Below, one piece after another: positions 1-9,458 of a stretch of DNA of 64,000 nucleotides; position 1 is the stretch's first letter, and each line of letters opens with the position of its first letter. Made by a program: the position numbers and the translations under genes. The notes beneath the pieces are model-generated. The model worked only from the letters and a program-made list of their open reading frames with translations. It made no database searches and was not told the origin of the DNA. Source of the DNA: Kiloniellaceae bacterium (lineage in GTDB: Bacteria; Pseudomonadota; Alphaproteobacteria; Kiloniellales; J153); NCBI GenBank assembly GCA_021776095.1, contig JAJFGO010000003.1:1-64000 (forward strand). Reading direction: 5' to 3'.

Positions 1-165
1 CGCTTCGTCACGCCGGAGGATTTCAAGCGCATCGAGGCCATGGCCTACGCCAAGGGCTTCCTCATGGTCTCGGCCACGCCGCTGACCCGGTCCTCCTATC
101 ACGCCGGCGAAGACTTCGCCCGTCTGCGCGCCGCCCGCGAAGCCAAGCTGGCGGCCGGTACCTAG
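1..165 (+). CDS. lipA: Lipoyl synthase, C-terminal fragment (cut by window edge)
   Basis: The window opens inside a reading frame (frame 1, 54 codons then TAG). The residues RFVTPEDF, the later block [19 protein letters not shown] and the alanine-rich tail match the C-terminal end of lipoyl synthase, the radical-SAM enzyme that inserts two sulfurs into octanoyl groups on E2 and GcvH proteins. The radical-SAM CxxxCxxC core lies upstream, outside the window. The coq10-like gene follows after 20 bases, the usual alphaproteobacterial neighbour. The family call rests on the short C-terminal signature plus this context. Confidence 0.88.
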   Translation, partial: RFVTPEDFKRIEAMAYAKGFLMVSATPLTRSSYHAGEDFARLRAAREAKLAAGT

Positions 166-185
166 CGCGAGGCGATCTCGACCTC

Positions 186-629
186 GTGCCCACCCACGCG
201 GAAAAGCGCGTCCTGCCCTATACGCCGAGGCAGCTCTACGACCTGGTCGCCGATATCGAGCGCTATCCGGAGTTCCTGCCTTGGTGCGTGGCGGCGCGTA
301 TCCGCCAGCGCGAGGCCGACTTGGTGGTCGCCGACCTGGTGATTGGCTTCAAGGTGTTTCGCGAGCGTTTCACCAGCCGGGTCAAGTTGAACCCGGAGGC
401 CAGCCGGATTGACGTGGCCTATACCGAAGGGCCCTTCAAGTACCTGGATAACCACTGGCTCTTCGCGCCCCACCCAGAGGGCTGCGAGATCGACTTCTAC
501 GTGGACTTCGAGTTCCGCTCCCGGATTCTGCAAAAGGCCATCGCGGTGCTGTTTTCCGAGGCGGTGCGGCGCATGGTCGGCGCCTTCGAGGCGCGCGCGC
601 AGGCACTTTATGGGCAGGCGATACCATGA
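186..629 (+). CDS. Coq10/RatA-like START-domain (SRPBCC) protein
   Basis: A 147-residue single-domain protein starting at GTG. It opens with a strand and the motif YDLVADIERYPEFLPWC, typical of the polyketide-cyclase/START fold of coenzyme Q-binding Coq10 and bacterial RatA. The C-terminal amphipathic helix (SEAVRRMVGAFEARA) closes the hydrophobic pocket in this family. Coq10 binds ubiquinone and supports respiratory electron transfer; E. coli RatA has been reported to act on ribosome association, so the exact role is not fixed. It sits 20 bases behind lipA in the order common to alphaproteobacteria. Its 3' end faces the unknown gene at 652-1671. Confidence 0.85.
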   Translation: MPTHAEKRVLPYTPRQLYDLVADIERYPEFLPWCVAARIRQREADLVVADLVIGFKVFRERFTSRVKLNPEASRIDVAYTEGPFKYLDNHWLFAPHPEGCEIDFYVDFEFRSRILQKAIAVLFSEAVRRMVGAFEARAQALYGQAIP

Positions 630-651
630 TCGCCATAGTCACGCGGCAGGA

Positions 652-1671
652 TTATTGGGGCGCGTCGCTGTATTTGATCGGCTGGATCTGGTCCAGCCCG
701 TAGCGCATTTCGCTCATGATGAACTCGACCCGCCGGTGAATTGCCCCGGGTGCCTTGAAACGGAATTTCTCGGACCAGGCATCGAGCTTCACAGTCACAG
801 CGCATAGCGCCCCGCCGATCAGGCACTGATATTCGATCACAAGGTCCTTCATCGCCCGGAATTTTTCCGCCGAGGGATTGTCCCACATGTTGGCGGTGCG
901 GCTCTCGAACATTCCCAGTATGTGCCGAACTTCGCCTGTTGTGGATTTGACAGTCCGCTCCACAGTCTGGCTGATTTTCGTGAATTCACCGTTCGAGCGG
1001 GTCGCCGGGTCCCGCCGAAGCTCATCGAGCCAAACGAAAAATTCCGCCATTTGCTCGTGATAGGTGTCGACACAATATTGATAGTAGGCGAGCGAGAGAT
1101 ACACATCCCCGTAGTCCTGCAAAAATGCGGGGATATCTGCGATCGAAATTTCCAGCATCTCTGAGAGCTTTTGGAGATTGTTTTTCGCCACATCCTTGTC
1201 GGGCGACATAAACAGCTTGAGCATGTCATTGTGGTTTCCCGCGCTCTTGGATGTATCGCCATAGACAGCGGCGACCAGCGGCTTCGTGAACACACTCATG
1301 TAGTCCGAGAGCCTGGCGACCATGGGTTGCGATAAGCGCAGGTGCTCGTGCTCTTCGACGTTGATGCCTAGTTTGCGCAAGCCGATGCGCAGGCTGTAAA
1401 CATCATAACTCGAGAGCTTGCATAGAGAGGTGACAACCTCCAGGTCGGCCTTCTTATCGCCGCTGAAATCGAAGGCCTTGCTCAGTTCACCGGCGTTTAT
1501 CTGTCCGCTGCCGGTTTCCTTTCCGGAATATAGCTCAATCATGCTTTCCAACCGCACGTTCTTAACAAGATGTGCTGCTTGAAGGCTGGGAATTGTAAGA
1601 GGGACCGTCGTTAGAGGCAGGATATGGAGACTATCCCGATCCTCGGCTAGCTGGTCCGTTTTATTGTTCAT
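652..1671 (-). CDS. Hypothetical protein, unknown function, lower-GC insertion in the core block
   Basis: A 339-residue soluble, mostly helical protein; I recognise no catalytic motif, signal peptide or membrane segment. An N-terminal segment ILPLTTVPLTIPSLQAAHLVKN is followed by RLESMIELYSGKETGSGQI, and the C-terminal half is rich in aromatic residues and charged helices (DTYHEQMAEFFVWLDEL). The frame opens at a TTG 45 bases upstream, but the ATG at 1671 is preferred because the upstream codons look like leader. Base composition is visibly lower in GC than in all neighbours, and an AT-rich 250-bp region lies upstream. It interrupts the usual coq10-to-pncC order, suggesting acquisition or a lineage-specific gene. 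No function is offered. Confidence 0.8.
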   Translation of the reverse strand: MNNKTDQLAEDRDSLHILPLTTVPLTIPSLQAAHLVKNVRLESMIELYSGKETGSGQINAGELSKAFDFSGDKKADLEVVTSLCKLSSYDVYSLRIGLRKLGINVEEHEHLRLSQPMVARLSDYMSVFTKPLVAAVYGDTSKSAGNHNDMLKLFMSPDKDVAKNNLQKLSEMLEISIADIPAFLQDYGDVYLSLAYYQYCVDTYHEQMAEFFVWLDELRRDPATRSNGEFTKISQTVERTVKSTTGEVRHILGMFESRTANMWDNPSAEKFRAMKDLVIEYQCLIGGALCAVTVKLDAWSEKFRFKAPGAIHRRVEFIMSEMRYGLDQIQPIKYSDAPQ

Positions 1672-1921
1672 TTGCGATACCCGGAACACGAGAGGGGAAG
1701 ATCGACGTTCTCTCAAAGGTATGGCTGGTTATATTAACATTGCCCTAACTCATTAGTGTACAAAGTATATGCTGGAAAAACATTTATTCCGCGTATGTCG
1801 CATCTACATTACAATCACAAGTAGGCGCCGCCATTATTGATATGAACGGGACGGGAGGCGCTCATCAGATAGCCCCGGCGCGTTGAGCGTTATTTCAAAG
1901 GAAGAGAAAATGTAGCCTAGG

Positions 1922-2692
1922 TTACCTGCCCGCGCTCTGCGCCAGAGCGGCATAGAGGGTCAGGATCATGGCCGAATTGAAGACGCCGTGGGTCACGATT
2001 GCCGGCCAGATGGAGCCGGACCGTTCGGTCACCCAGGCCAGGGCTAACCCGACCGCGACCAGGGCCGGAATCAAGAGAACCACCCCGTGCATGACCGCGA
2101 AGCACAAAGCGTTGAGCCCGGCCGCCGCCGCGAAACCCATGCGGCCGCGCAACCAGCCATAGAGCAAGCCGCGAAACACCAGTTCCTCAGCGAAGGGGGC
2201 AACGATACCGCCCATGACAGTCATGCCGATCAGGGCCGGCCAATTGAAACCGCTCGGTGCCAGCGCGCTGATCTGAGGATTCTCGAAGGGAACGTCGAAT
2301 ATCCTGGGGATCGCGGCATTGAACGCGCCCACTACCGGCAACATAACCAGGGCCAGCAGGAAGGCCCGCCAGTACCAAACCCGCGGGCAGGGACGCAGGC
2401 CCAAGTCGGCCCAACTTACGCCGTACTTGCGCAGGATCAGCCCACGCAGGCAGGCCAGCAGGACCAGCGTCTGAAGTAGGATCAGGGACAAGGGGACGGC
2501 CAAAGCCATGGCCTCGCCGCCCCCCTCGCGGCCGCCGCGCGCCGCGCCCAGGATACTGCCAACGAAAAATCCGGCCAGGCGTAAGGCGCTCAGGTTGACG
2601 ATGAGGAACAGAAGCAAATCGCCGGCGGTGACTTGGGTAACCCAGGCCGGGATCGGATGGGTCGGGGCCCGCTTGGGACCCGGAAGGCTCAT
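1922..2692 (-). CDS. CPBP-family intramembrane metalloprotease (ABI/Rce1-like)
   Basis: A 256-residue polytopic membrane protein from the ATG at 2692; the frame runs on upstream only as a shadow of pncC. About seven hydrophobic segments are visible. The family signatures are EELVFRG (the EExxxR metal/catalytic motif), FAVMHG and THGVFNS, which supply the glutamates and histidines of Rce1/ABI proteases. The substrate is unknown; relatives cleave prenylated or bacteriocin-related peptides, or act in immunity. It is the last gene of the leftward ispDF-pgpA-pncC operon, 10 bases after the pncC stop, suggesting co-transcription. Confidence 0.85.
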   Translation of the reverse strand: MSLPGPKRAPTHPIPAWVTQVTAGDLLLFLIVNLSALRLAGFFVGSILGAARGGREGGGEAMALAVPLSLILLQTLVLLACLRGLILRKYGVSWADLGLRPCPRVWYWRAFLLALVMLPVVGAFNAAIPRIFDVPFENPQISALAPSGFNWPALIGMTVMGGIVAPFAEELVFRGLLYGWLRGRMGFAAAAGLNALCFAVMHGVVLLIPALVAVGLALAWVTERSGSIWPAIVTHGVFNSAMILTLYAALAQSAGR

Positions 2693-2702
2693 GGCGCTGT
2701 AG

Positions 2703-3197
2703 TCATTCGGCCGCCTGGCGTAACAAGGCGAAGGCGGCGCGTAGGGCGGCCAGGCGAACCGCGCTGCGGTTGCCGGCAAAGACTTGGCGCTGGTGGCGCG
2801 GTGCGGCGTCGCCGCGGGCCAGGCCGAGGTAGACCAGGCCGACCGGCTTGTCCGGCGTCGCGCCGCCCGGCCCGGCGATGCCGGTGACCGAGACCGTGAC
2901 CTCGGCCTGGGATCGCGCCAGGGCGCCGGCCGCCATGGCCGCCGCAACTTCGGCGCTGACCGCGCCATGGGCGGCAATCAGATCTTTCGGGACACCGAGC
3001 ATGTCGATCTTGGCCTGGTTAGAGTAGGTCACGAAGCCGCGCTCGACCACGTCCGATGACCCGGCGATTTCGGTCAGGCAGGCCGCGATCAAGCCGCCGG
3101 TGCAGGACTCCGCGGTTGCCAGGCGCAGGCCGGCGCGCCGGTAGCGCGCGAGCAGGGCTTCGGCCTCGGCCAGAATATCGGCGTCGAACACCTTCAC
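2703..3197 (-). CDS. pncC: Nicotinamide-nucleotide amidohydrolase PncC (CinA C-terminal domain protein)
   Basis: A 164-residue protein made only of the CinA C-terminal domain. TAESCTGGLIAACLTEIAGSSDV and SVTGIAGPGGATPDKPVGLVYLG are the family motifs; the Ser in ESCTGG is the expected nucleophile. The enzyme deamidates nicotinamide mononucleotide to nicotinate mononucleotide, recycling pyridine nucleotides. The GTG start at 3197 overlaps the pgpA stop in a GTGA, which decides the start over the longer frame. Lack of the N-terminal MoCF-like domain is normal for stand-alone alphaproteobacterial homologues. Confidence 0.93.
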   Translation of the reverse strand: MKVFDADILAEAEALLARYRRAGLRLATAESCTGGLIAACLTEIAGSSDVVERGFVTYSNQAKIDMLGVPKDLIAAHGAVSAEVAAAMAAGALARSQAEVTVSVTGIAGPGGATPDKPVGLVYLGLARGDAAPRHQRQVFAGNRSAVRLAALRAAFALLRQAAE

Positions 3198-3676
3198 GGT
3201 TGCAGCACCTTGAGAACCGCCAGGGTTGCGGCGCCGGCATAGACCGCCGCGACAATGTCGTCGATCATGATTCCGAAGCCGCCCTTGACCCGCCGGTCCA
3301 GCAGGTTCGCCGGCCAAACCTTGACGATGTCGAAGAACCGGAAAAACAGGAACGCGATGGCGTAGGCCGGCAGGTCAAGGGCGACCGGGACCAGCGCCAG
3401 CCACATGCCGGCGACCTCGTCGATCACGACCTTACTTGGATCTTCTGTGCCCAGGCTTTCGGCATAGCGGGCACTGGCCCAGAGCCCGACCAGGAAGGCG
3501 GCGGCTGCGGCGCCCAAGAGCGCCCAACGCCCGCCCAAGGCGACGATCAGGATCGCCACCGGAATCGCCGCCAAGGACCCCCAGGTACCGGGAATGCGCG
3601 GCAGCAGACCGCTGCCGAACCAGGTCGCGATTAGGCTGGCCGGGTGCCAGAAGGACAGCGGCCGGGCGGCGCTCAT
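3194..3676 (-). CDS. pgpA: Phosphatidylglycerophosphatase A
   Basis: A 160-residue membrane protein with the PgpA pattern: an N-terminal [15 protein letters not shown] motif, then hydrophobic segments, [26 protein letters not shown] and a C-terminal [10 protein letters not shown]. The DE and DD acidic pairs are the expected metal-binding residues. The enzyme removes phosphate from phosphatidylglycerophosphate to give phosphatidylglycerol at the inner membrane. The start at 3676 forms an ATGA overlap with ispDF upstream, and its stop overlaps the pncC GTG, so the three are translationally coupled. Confidence 0.95.
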   Translation of the reverse strand: MSAARPLSFWHPASLIATWFGSGLLPRIPGTWGSLAAIPVAILIVALGGRWALLGAAAAAFLVGLWASARYAESLGTEDPSKVVIDEVAGMWLALVPVALDLPAYAIAFLFFRFFDIVKVWPANLLDRRVKGGFGIMIDDIVAAVYAGAATLAVLKVLQP

Positions 3677-4842
3677 GGGCCCGCGTCGGCCAGGCGAAGA
3701 GTGGCGAGCGCCTGGGCCGCGATGCCCTCGCCCCGGCCGGTGAAGCCCAGGCCCTCGGTCGTGGTTGCCTTGACGCTGACCCGCTCCGGCGCGATTTCGA
3801 GCAACTCGGCGATGCGCCTCACCATGGCGGCGCGGTGCGGCCCGACCTTCGGCGCCTCGCAGATCAAGGTCACGTCGGTTTGCAGGATACGGCCGCCGCG
3901 CTCGGCGGTCAGGGCGGCGGCATGGCGCAAAAAGGCGGCGGAATCGGCGCCCCGCCATTTCGGGTCCGAGGGCGGAAAGTGGGTCCCGATATCGCCCGCA
4001 CCCAAGGCGCCTAGGATCGCATCGGTCAGGGCGTGCAGGCCCACATCGGCATCGGAATGGCCGATCAAACCGGCGCCGTGGGGGACCGCGATGCCGCACA
4101 GCATGACGTGATCGCCGGGACCGAAACGGTGAACGTCGAAGCCCTGACCGACCCTGGTCTCGCCCGACGCTGCGCCGGAAAGCCAGCGTTCCGCCTGCAT
4201 CAAATCCTCCTGGGTCGTCACCTTGATATTTTCCGGCGCGCCGGGGACCAGGCGGACCTCGATCCCAACTCGTTCCGCGACTGCCGCGTCGTCGGTCAAG
4301 GCTTGGTCGCGGGCCGCCTCGTGGGCACCTAGAATCTCGGCGAAGCGAAAGCCTTGGGGTGTTTGCGCGCGCCAAAGATCGCTTCGCGAAAGCGTGCCGG
4401 AGATTCGGCCGTCATCGCCGCCGCGCTTCAGGGTATCGATGACCGGCAGGGCGGCGATCGCCCCGGGAGCTTGGCCCAAGGCATCGAGCACCCGGTCGAT
4501 CGTCTCGGCGCCGATCAGCGGGCGGGCGCCGTCGTGGATCAGGACGCGCTCGGGCGCACCGGGCGCCAAGGCGTTCAATCCGTTGAGTACCGAATCTTGA
4601 CGTGTCGCGCCGCCGGCCACGGCCTCGGGCAGGCCGAGGCCTTCCGCCGCTTTGTCGTAGAGTGCGCGGTCGTCGGGGTGGATCACCGCCTGGACCGCAT
4701 CGATCCGGGGATGACGGCAATACGCCTCCAGCGCGTGCCGCAGCACCGCACGCCCGGCGAGCGGGGCGTACTGTTTCGGCAGGGCGGCGCCGAACCGGCT
4801 ACCGCGTCCCGCCGCGACGATCAGGGCGACCGTAGCAGGCAT
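3673..4842 (-). CDS. ispDF: Bifunctional IspD/IspF isoprenoid enzyme
   Basis: A 389-residue fusion. The first about 230 residues are IspD (2-C-methyl-D-erythritol 4-phosphate cytidylyltransferase) with [19 protein letters not shown] for CTP binding. The rest is IspF (MECDP synthase) with [25 protein letters not shown] and a late [14 protein letters not shown]. The two catalyse non-consecutive steps of the methylerythritol-phosphate pathway; the fusion is characteristic of alphaproteobacteria and some epsilonproteobacteria. The ATG at 4842 is chosen because the family starts just before the AAGRG loop; upstream codons belong to the divergent promoter region. Confidence 0.96.
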   Translation of the reverse strand: MPATVALIVAAGRGSRFGAALPKQYAPLAGRAVLRHALEAYCRHPRIDAVQAVIHPDDRALYDKAAEGLGLPEAVAGGATRQDSVLNGLNALAPGAPERVLIHDGARPLIGAETIDRVLDALGQAPGAIAALPVIDTLKRGGDDGRISGTLSRSDLWRAQTPQGFRFAEILGAHEAARDQALTDDAAVAERVGIEVRLVPGAPENIKVTTQEDLMQAERWLSGAASGETRVGQGFDVHRFGPGDHVMLCGIAVPHGAGLIGHSDADVGLHALTDAILGALGAGDIGTHFPPSDPKWRGADSAAFLRHAAALTAERGGRILQTDVTLICEAPKVGPHRAAMVRRIAELLEIAPERVSVKATTTEGLGFTGRGEGIAAQALATLRLADAGP

Positions 4843-4970
4843 GGCTCGAACCTCGACTCCGAATTTTGGGGCGGAGCCTAGTGGTCGCCGGCCATGGGGC
4901 CAAGAGGACTTTCCGTGTCGCAGGTGCGCGAAGGGCCTGACCGCACGGCCGCCGGTGTTTATACTGCGGC

Positions 4971-5774
4971 ATGCCAAATGGATTCTTGATGAGCCTCTCG
5001 GCGCTGGTCGCCTTGGTTCCCGCCTCGGTCTGGTCGTTTAAGGGCGCGAGCAGCCGCCGCGACCCGGTGTTCTGGGCCGTTCTGTGCGCCGCCACCGCTG
5101 GTCCGGCCGCGGTCAGCGTGGTTCAGCTTATGGGCCCTTGGCAAAGTGGCTTCTCGCTCGCGTTGTGGATGTCGATCGCGGCCAGTATGGCGATCTTCGT
5201 CGGTCTGTCGTTGAGCGTGCGCGAGGCTTGGCGCCTGGCACCCTTGCTGGCGCCTTATTTGTTGTTGCTTGGGATCTTGGCCACCCTTTGGAGCAACGCC
5301 GCGCCGGGACCGCCCTTGACGCTTCGGCCCGATACCTGGCTGGCCCTACATATAGCGATATCCGTCGCGACCTATGGCTTATGTACCTTGGCCGCCGTCG
5401 CCGGGGCGGCGGTGCTGGTGCAGGAACGGGCGATCAAGCGCAAGCGGCCCTCGGCGCTGACCCACCGGCTGCCCTCGGTCGCCGACGCCTCACGCCTGCA
5501 GGGCCGGTTACTCGCCGCCTCGGCGGTGGTCTTGGGGCTCGGCATCGTGTCCGGCATGGCCAAGCAGTACCTGACAACGGGACATCTCGTGGAATTCGAC
5601 CACAAGACCCTGCTGTCGATCCTGGCGTTCGCCGTGATTGCCTTGCTGCTGTTCCTGCACCGGCGTAGCGGCTTGCGCGGTCAGCGCGCCGCCAGGCTTG
5701 TCCTCTTGGCCTATTTGCTGCTGACCTTGGCCTATCCGGGGGTCAAGTTCGTCACGGGCGTACTTCTCGCCTAA
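4971..5774 (+). CDS. CcsA/YpjD-like cytochrome c assembly membrane protein
   Basis: A 267-residue protein with about eight membrane segments. The block [23 protein letters not shown] resembles the transmembrane histidine motif of the CcsA/CcmC/YpjD group (PF01578), and a second histidine ([12 protein letters not shown]) lies between later helices. Relatives handle haem during cytochrome c maturation, but the YpjD branch is poorly characterised. The full WWD haem motif is not evident, so a true haem lyase is not claimed. It is divergent from ispDF and lies 95 bases before dusB. Confidence 0.78.
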   Translation: MPNGFLMSLSALVALVPASVWSFKGASSRRDPVFWAVLCAATAGPAAVSVVQLMGPWQSGFSLALWMSIAASMAIFVGLSLSVREAWRLAPLLAPYLLLLGILATLWSNAAPGPPLTLRPDTWLALHIAISVATYGLCTLAAVAGAAVLVQERAIKRKRPSALTHRLPSVADASRLQGRLLAASAVVLGLGIVSGMAKQYLTTGHLVEFDHKTLLSILAFAVIALLLFLHRRSGLRGQRAARLVLLAYLLLTLAYPGVKFVTGVLLA

Positions 5775-5869
5775 GTCATCTGCGACAGACCCCGATTTTT
5801 CTTTGCACCGGCGGCCTCCGGCGGTAAGAAACGCCTAACGAATAGGCACTAACTAGTCGTGCATAAGAA

Positions 5870-6856
5870 ATGAGCATTTCGATCGGACCCCTGTGCCTGG
5901 AGCAGCCGGTGATCCTGGCTCCCATGTCGGGGGTTACGGACGCGCCTTTTCGCCGTGTTGTCAAAGGCCTGGGCGCCGGCCTTGTGGTCTCGGAAATGAT
6001 CGCCAGCCAGGCCATGATCCGCCAGACCCGCGAGTCCCTCAAACGGGCCCGCGCCGAGGCCGAGGCTTACCCCTTGGCGGTTCAGTTGGCCGGCTGCGAA
6101 CCCGAGGTCATGGCCGAGGCGGCGCGCCTTTGCGTCGACTTGGGCGCGCGCCTCATCGACATCAACTTTGGCTGTCCGGTCAAGAAGGTGGTCAACAAGG
6201 AAGCCGGCTCGGCCTTGATGCGCGACCTGCCGGGGGCCGCTCGCATTTTGCAGGCGACGGCGCGGGCGGTGACGGTGCCGGTCACGCTAAAAATGCGAAC
6301 CGGATGGGATGAAACGCGGCGGAATGCGCCCGAACTGGCGCGCATCGCAGAGGACTGCGGCATTCGCATGGTTACGGTCCATGGCCGGACCCGCTGCCAG
6401 CTTTACCGGGGCCGCGCCGATTGGGCCTTCGTGCGGCAGGTCAAGCAGGCAGTTGGTATTCCGGTGGTGGTCAACGGCGATATCCGCGACCTGGGCGACG
6501 TGATCTGCGCGCTCGAGGACTCCGGCGCGGACGGCGTGATGATCGGTCGCGGCGCCATGGGGCGCCCCTGGTTCCTGCGTCAGGTCATGGATTTCTTGGC
6601 GTGCGGCGCGCGGACGCCCGATCCGTCGCCGGCGGCGCGCTGCGCGATCCTCCTGGAGCATTACGAAGCCATGTTGGCAACCCATGGAGTTGCCCGAGGT
6701 CTGCGCATGGCGCGCAAACACCTAAGTTGGTATTCCAAAGGCTTGCCGGGCGGGGCTGAGTTTCGGGTCGAAATAAATCGGCTCGAGGACCCGGCCTTGG
6801 TCAAAGCCGCGATCGCAGGTCTCTATGCGCCACATTTGGCTCGGGCGGCGGCCTGA
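5870..6856 (+). CDS. dusB: tRNA-dihydrouridine synthase (NifR3 type)
   Basis: A 328-residue TIM-barrel flavoenzyme. It shows [13 protein letters not shown] at the N-terminus, [20 protein letters not shown] with the catalytic cysteine, [23 protein letters not shown] and VNGDI / [14 protein letters not shown] for FMN and phosphate binding. It reduces specific uridines in tRNA with NADPH. As nifR3 it heads the ntrBC operon in Rhodobacter, Rhizobium and Azospirillum, and its stop overlaps the ntrB start here in a TGATG, so expression is coupled. Confidence 0.96.
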   Translation: MSISIGPLCLEQPVILAPMSGVTDAPFRRVVKGLGAGLVVSEMIASQAMIRQTRESLKRARAEAEAYPLAVQLAGCEPEVMAEAARLCVDLGARLIDINFGCPVKKVVNKEAGSALMRDLPGAARILQATARAVTVPVTLKMRTGWDETRRNAPELARIAEDCGIRMVTVHGRTRCQLYRGRADWAFVRQVKQAVGIPVVVNGDIRDLGDVICALEDSGADGVMIGRGAMGRPWFLRQVMDFLACGARTPDPSPAARCAILLEHYEAMLATHGVARGLRMARKHLSWYSKGLPGGAEFRVEINRLEDPALVKAAIAGLYAPHLARAAA

Positions 6857-8001
6857 TGGTCGGCCGAGGTGCGCCGGCCCTGGTCGATCCGCCGGCCGCG
6901 CTCGTCGACCCGTCGGCGATCTTCAACGCTTTACCGGAGCCGGTGTTCGTGGTCGATGCCCAGGGTCTGATTGCCCACGCCAACCCGGCCGCCGAGCAGT
7001 TCTTTCAGACCAGCCTGACCGCCTTGGCTGGCAGGGCGCTCGAACATTATCTGCCCGCCGACAGCCCGATCCATGGATTGATCGAGCAGGTGGGCCGTAC
7101 CGGGCATTCGATCACCCAGTACGGCGTCACCATCGAATCCCCGCGGGTCGGCTCCCACTACGTCTCCCTCGGTGTCGCCGCCATGCAGGATTCTGCCGGT
7201 GCCCCGGGGGGCGGCGTGGTGGTCTCGCTTCGCGAACGCTCCATAGCACGCAAGATCGACGGCCAGCTTACCCATCGCAACGCGGCGCGCTCGATCACTG
7301 CCATGGCCGCCATGCTGGCGCACGAGGTCAAGAACCCGCTTTCAGGTATCCGTGGCGCGGCGCAACTTTTGGAACAAGAGGCGGCGGAATCCGATCGGGT
7401 CCTGACCCGCCTGATTTGCGACGAGACCGACCGGATCGTCGCGCTGGTCGACCGCATGGAAATGTTCTCCGACAATCGGCCGCTAGCGCGCGCGGCGGTC
7501 AATATTCACGAAGTTCTCGACCACGTCCGGCGCTTGGCGCTGAGCGGCGTCGCGCGCCATGTGAATTTCGTGGAACGCTACGATCCCTCGCTTCCGGCGG
7601 TCTACGGGAACCGCGATCTGCTGATCCAGGTCCTGCTCAATCTGGTCAAGAATGCGGCCGAGGCGGTGCCGGCAGCGGGCGGCGAGATCGTGCTCTCGAC
7701 CGCTTACCGTCAGGGCGTGCGCCTGGCGGTGCCGGGGCACAAGGCGCGTATCGACCTGCCGTTGTGTATCGGGGTGCAGGATAACGGCGCGGGCATCCCC
7801 GAAGACCTGCGGGCCCACCTCTTCGAGCCATTCGTGACCAGCAAGGTTGGCGGCAAGGGCCTGGGCCTGGCGCTGGCGGCCAAGATCGTCGACGACCACG
7901 GCGGCGTGATGGAATTCGATAGCGAGCCGCGCCGCACACAGGTGCGCATGATGCTGCCCATGATGCCGCGTGGCGAAGCGGGGGGTGAAGACGGGACATG
8001 A
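6856..8001 (+). CDS. ntrB: Nitrogen regulation sensor kinase NtrB (GlnL)
   Basis: A 381-residue cytosolic histidine kinase. An N-terminal PAS domain (about 20-130; [15 protein letters not shown]) is followed by the dimerisation/phosphoacceptor helix [20 protein letters not shown] with His156. The HATPase domain carries [17 protein letters not shown] and [12 protein letters not shown]. In known systems NtrB phosphorylates NtrC under nitrogen limitation and is turned into a phosphatase by unmodified PII. No membrane segment is present. It overlaps both dusB and ntrC. Confidence 0.96.
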   Translation: MVGRGAPALVDPPAALVDPSAIFNALPEPVFVVDAQGLIAHANPAAEQFFQTSLTALAGRALEHYLPADSPIHGLIEQVGRTGHSITQYGVTIESPRVGSHYVSLGVAAMQDSAGAPGGGVVVSLRERSIARKIDGQLTHRNAARSITAMAAMLAHEVKNPLSGIRGAAQLLEQEAAESDRVLTRLICDETDRIVALVDRMEMFSDNRPLARAAVNIHEVLDHVRRLALSGVARHVNFVERYDPSLPAVYGNRDLLIQVLLNLVKNAAEAVPAAGGEIVLSTAYRQGVRLAVPGHKARIDLPLCIGVQDNGAGIPEDLRAHLFEPFVTSKVGGKGLGLALAAKIVDDHGGVMEFDSEPRRTQVRMMLPMMPRGEAGGEDGT

Positions 8002-9455
8002 CCGGCGCGACCATCCTAGTGGCCGATGACGACCGCGCGATCCGCACGGTTTTGGGCCAGGCTCTGGGCCGAGAGGGCCACGACGTGCGCACCACCGGCA
8101 CGGCGGCGGGCCTGTGGAAATGGATCGAAGCGGGCGAGGGCGACCTGGTGATCACCGACGTGGTCATGCCCGACGAAAACGGGCTCGACCTGATCCCGCG
8201 CATCAAGAAATTGCGTCCGAACCTGCGGATCATCGTCATGAGCGCGCGCAGCACCTTGCTGACGGCGGTCAAGGCGGCCGAGCGTGGTGCCTTCGAATAC
8301 CTGCCGAAGCCCTTCGACCTGCGCGAGCTGGTCGCAACCGTCAACCGGGCCCTTTCCGAGCCGGACAAGCGGGCGGATAGGGGCGCCGGCGGCCCGACGC
8401 CGGAACCGGGCGGCGAGGAGGACGGGCTGCCCCTGATCGGCCGCTCGCCGGCGATGCAGGATATTTATCGGACCCTGGCCCGGCTCATGGGGACCGATCT
8501 GACGGTCACGATCTATGGCGAGTCCGGAACCGGCAAGGAATTGGCGGCGCGCGCCCTGCACGACTATGGCAAGCGGCGCCATGGGCCCTTCGTCGCCATC
8601 AACATGGCGGCGATCCCGCGCGAATTGATCGAAAGCGAACTCTTCGGTCATGAAAAGGGCGCCTTCACGGGCGCCGCAGCGCGCTCCAGCGGCCGCTTCG
8701 AGCAAGCCGCCGGCGGCACCTTGTTCCTGGATGAAATCGGCGACATGCCGCTGGAGGCCCAGACCCGGCTGCTGCGCGTTTTGCAAGAGGGCGAGTACAC
8801 CACCGTCGGGGGCCGCGCGGCGATCCGCGCCGACGCCAGAATCATCGCCGCGACCCACCGCGACTTGCGCCAACTGGTGCGTCAGGGCCTGTTCAGAGAG
8901 GATCTTTTCTACCGTTTGGACGTAGTGCCGATCCGCCTTCCACCCTTGCGCGAGCGGACCGAGGATATTCCGGAACTGGTCCGCCATTTCCTGGTTCAGG
9001 TGCGCGGTGAGGGTCTGCCGGCAAAGACTCTCGATGCCGCCGCGATCGCATTGCTCAAGGGGTATCGCTGGCCGGGTAACGTGCGCGAGTTGGAAAACCT
9101 GATCCGCCGCCTGGTTGCCTTGTACAATCAGGAAACCATCGACGCGGAAATCGTGCGCGCCGAATTGGCCGAGGCCCCGGTCCCGGCACATGACCTTAGG
9201 CCGGTCGGCGAGTCTCTAGGTGGGGCGGTCGAGCGCCATCTGCGGGAATATTTCGATGCCCACCCGGACCGGTTGCCGGCACCGGGTCTCTACGACCGGG
9301 TGCTGCAAGAAATCGAACGCCCGCTCATTGAGTTGAGCCTAGCCGCAACCCGGGGCAATCAGATCCGCGCCGCCCGATTGCTGGGTCTGAACAGAAATAC
9401 CCTGCGCAAAAAAATACGAGACCTGGACATTCAGGTGATTCGCGGCCTTAAATAG
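7998..9455 (+). CDS. ntrC: Nitrogen response regulator NtrC (sigma-54 activator)
   Basis: A 485-residue three-domain regulator. The receiver domain has the phosphoacceptor Asp54 in VITDVVMP. The AAA+ domain has Walker A GESGTGKE, the sigma-54 loop GAFTGA at 221-226, Walker [13 protein letters not shown] and the arginine-finger region [19 protein letters not shown]. The C-terminal Fis-type helix-turn-helix ends [24 protein letters not shown]. An intact GAFTGA means it should activate sigma-54 promoters in the classical way, unlike the R. capsulatus NtrC. The start overlaps ntrB in ATGA. Confidence 0.97.
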   Translation: MTGATILVADDDRAIRTVLGQALGREGHDVRTTGTAAGLWKWIEAGEGDLVITDVVMPDENGLDLIPRIKKLRPNLRIIVMSARSTLLTAVKAAERGAFEYLPKPFDLRELVATVNRALSEPDKRADRGAGGPTPEPGGEEDGLPLIGRSPAMQDIYRTLARLMGTDLTVTIYGESGTGKELAARALHDYGKRRHGPFVAINMAAIPRELIESELFGHEKGAFTGAAARSSGRFEQAAGGTLFLDEIGDMPLEAQTRLLRVLQEGEYTTVGGRAAIRADARIIAATHRDLRQLVRQGLFREDLFYRLDVVPIRLPPLRERTEDIPELVRHFLVQVRGEGLPAKTLDAAAIALLKGYRWPGNVRELENLIRRLVALYNQETIDAEIVRAELAEAPVPAHDLRPVGESLGGAVERHLREYFDAHPDRLPAPGLYDRVLQEIERPLIELSLAATRGNQIRAARLLGLNRNTLRKKIRDLDIQVIRGLK

Positions 9456-9458
9456 CCT

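Noticed and set aside
2693-2977. Extension of the CPBP protease upstream of 2692
   Set aside because: Arginine/proline-rich shadow of pncC with no membrane or protease character.
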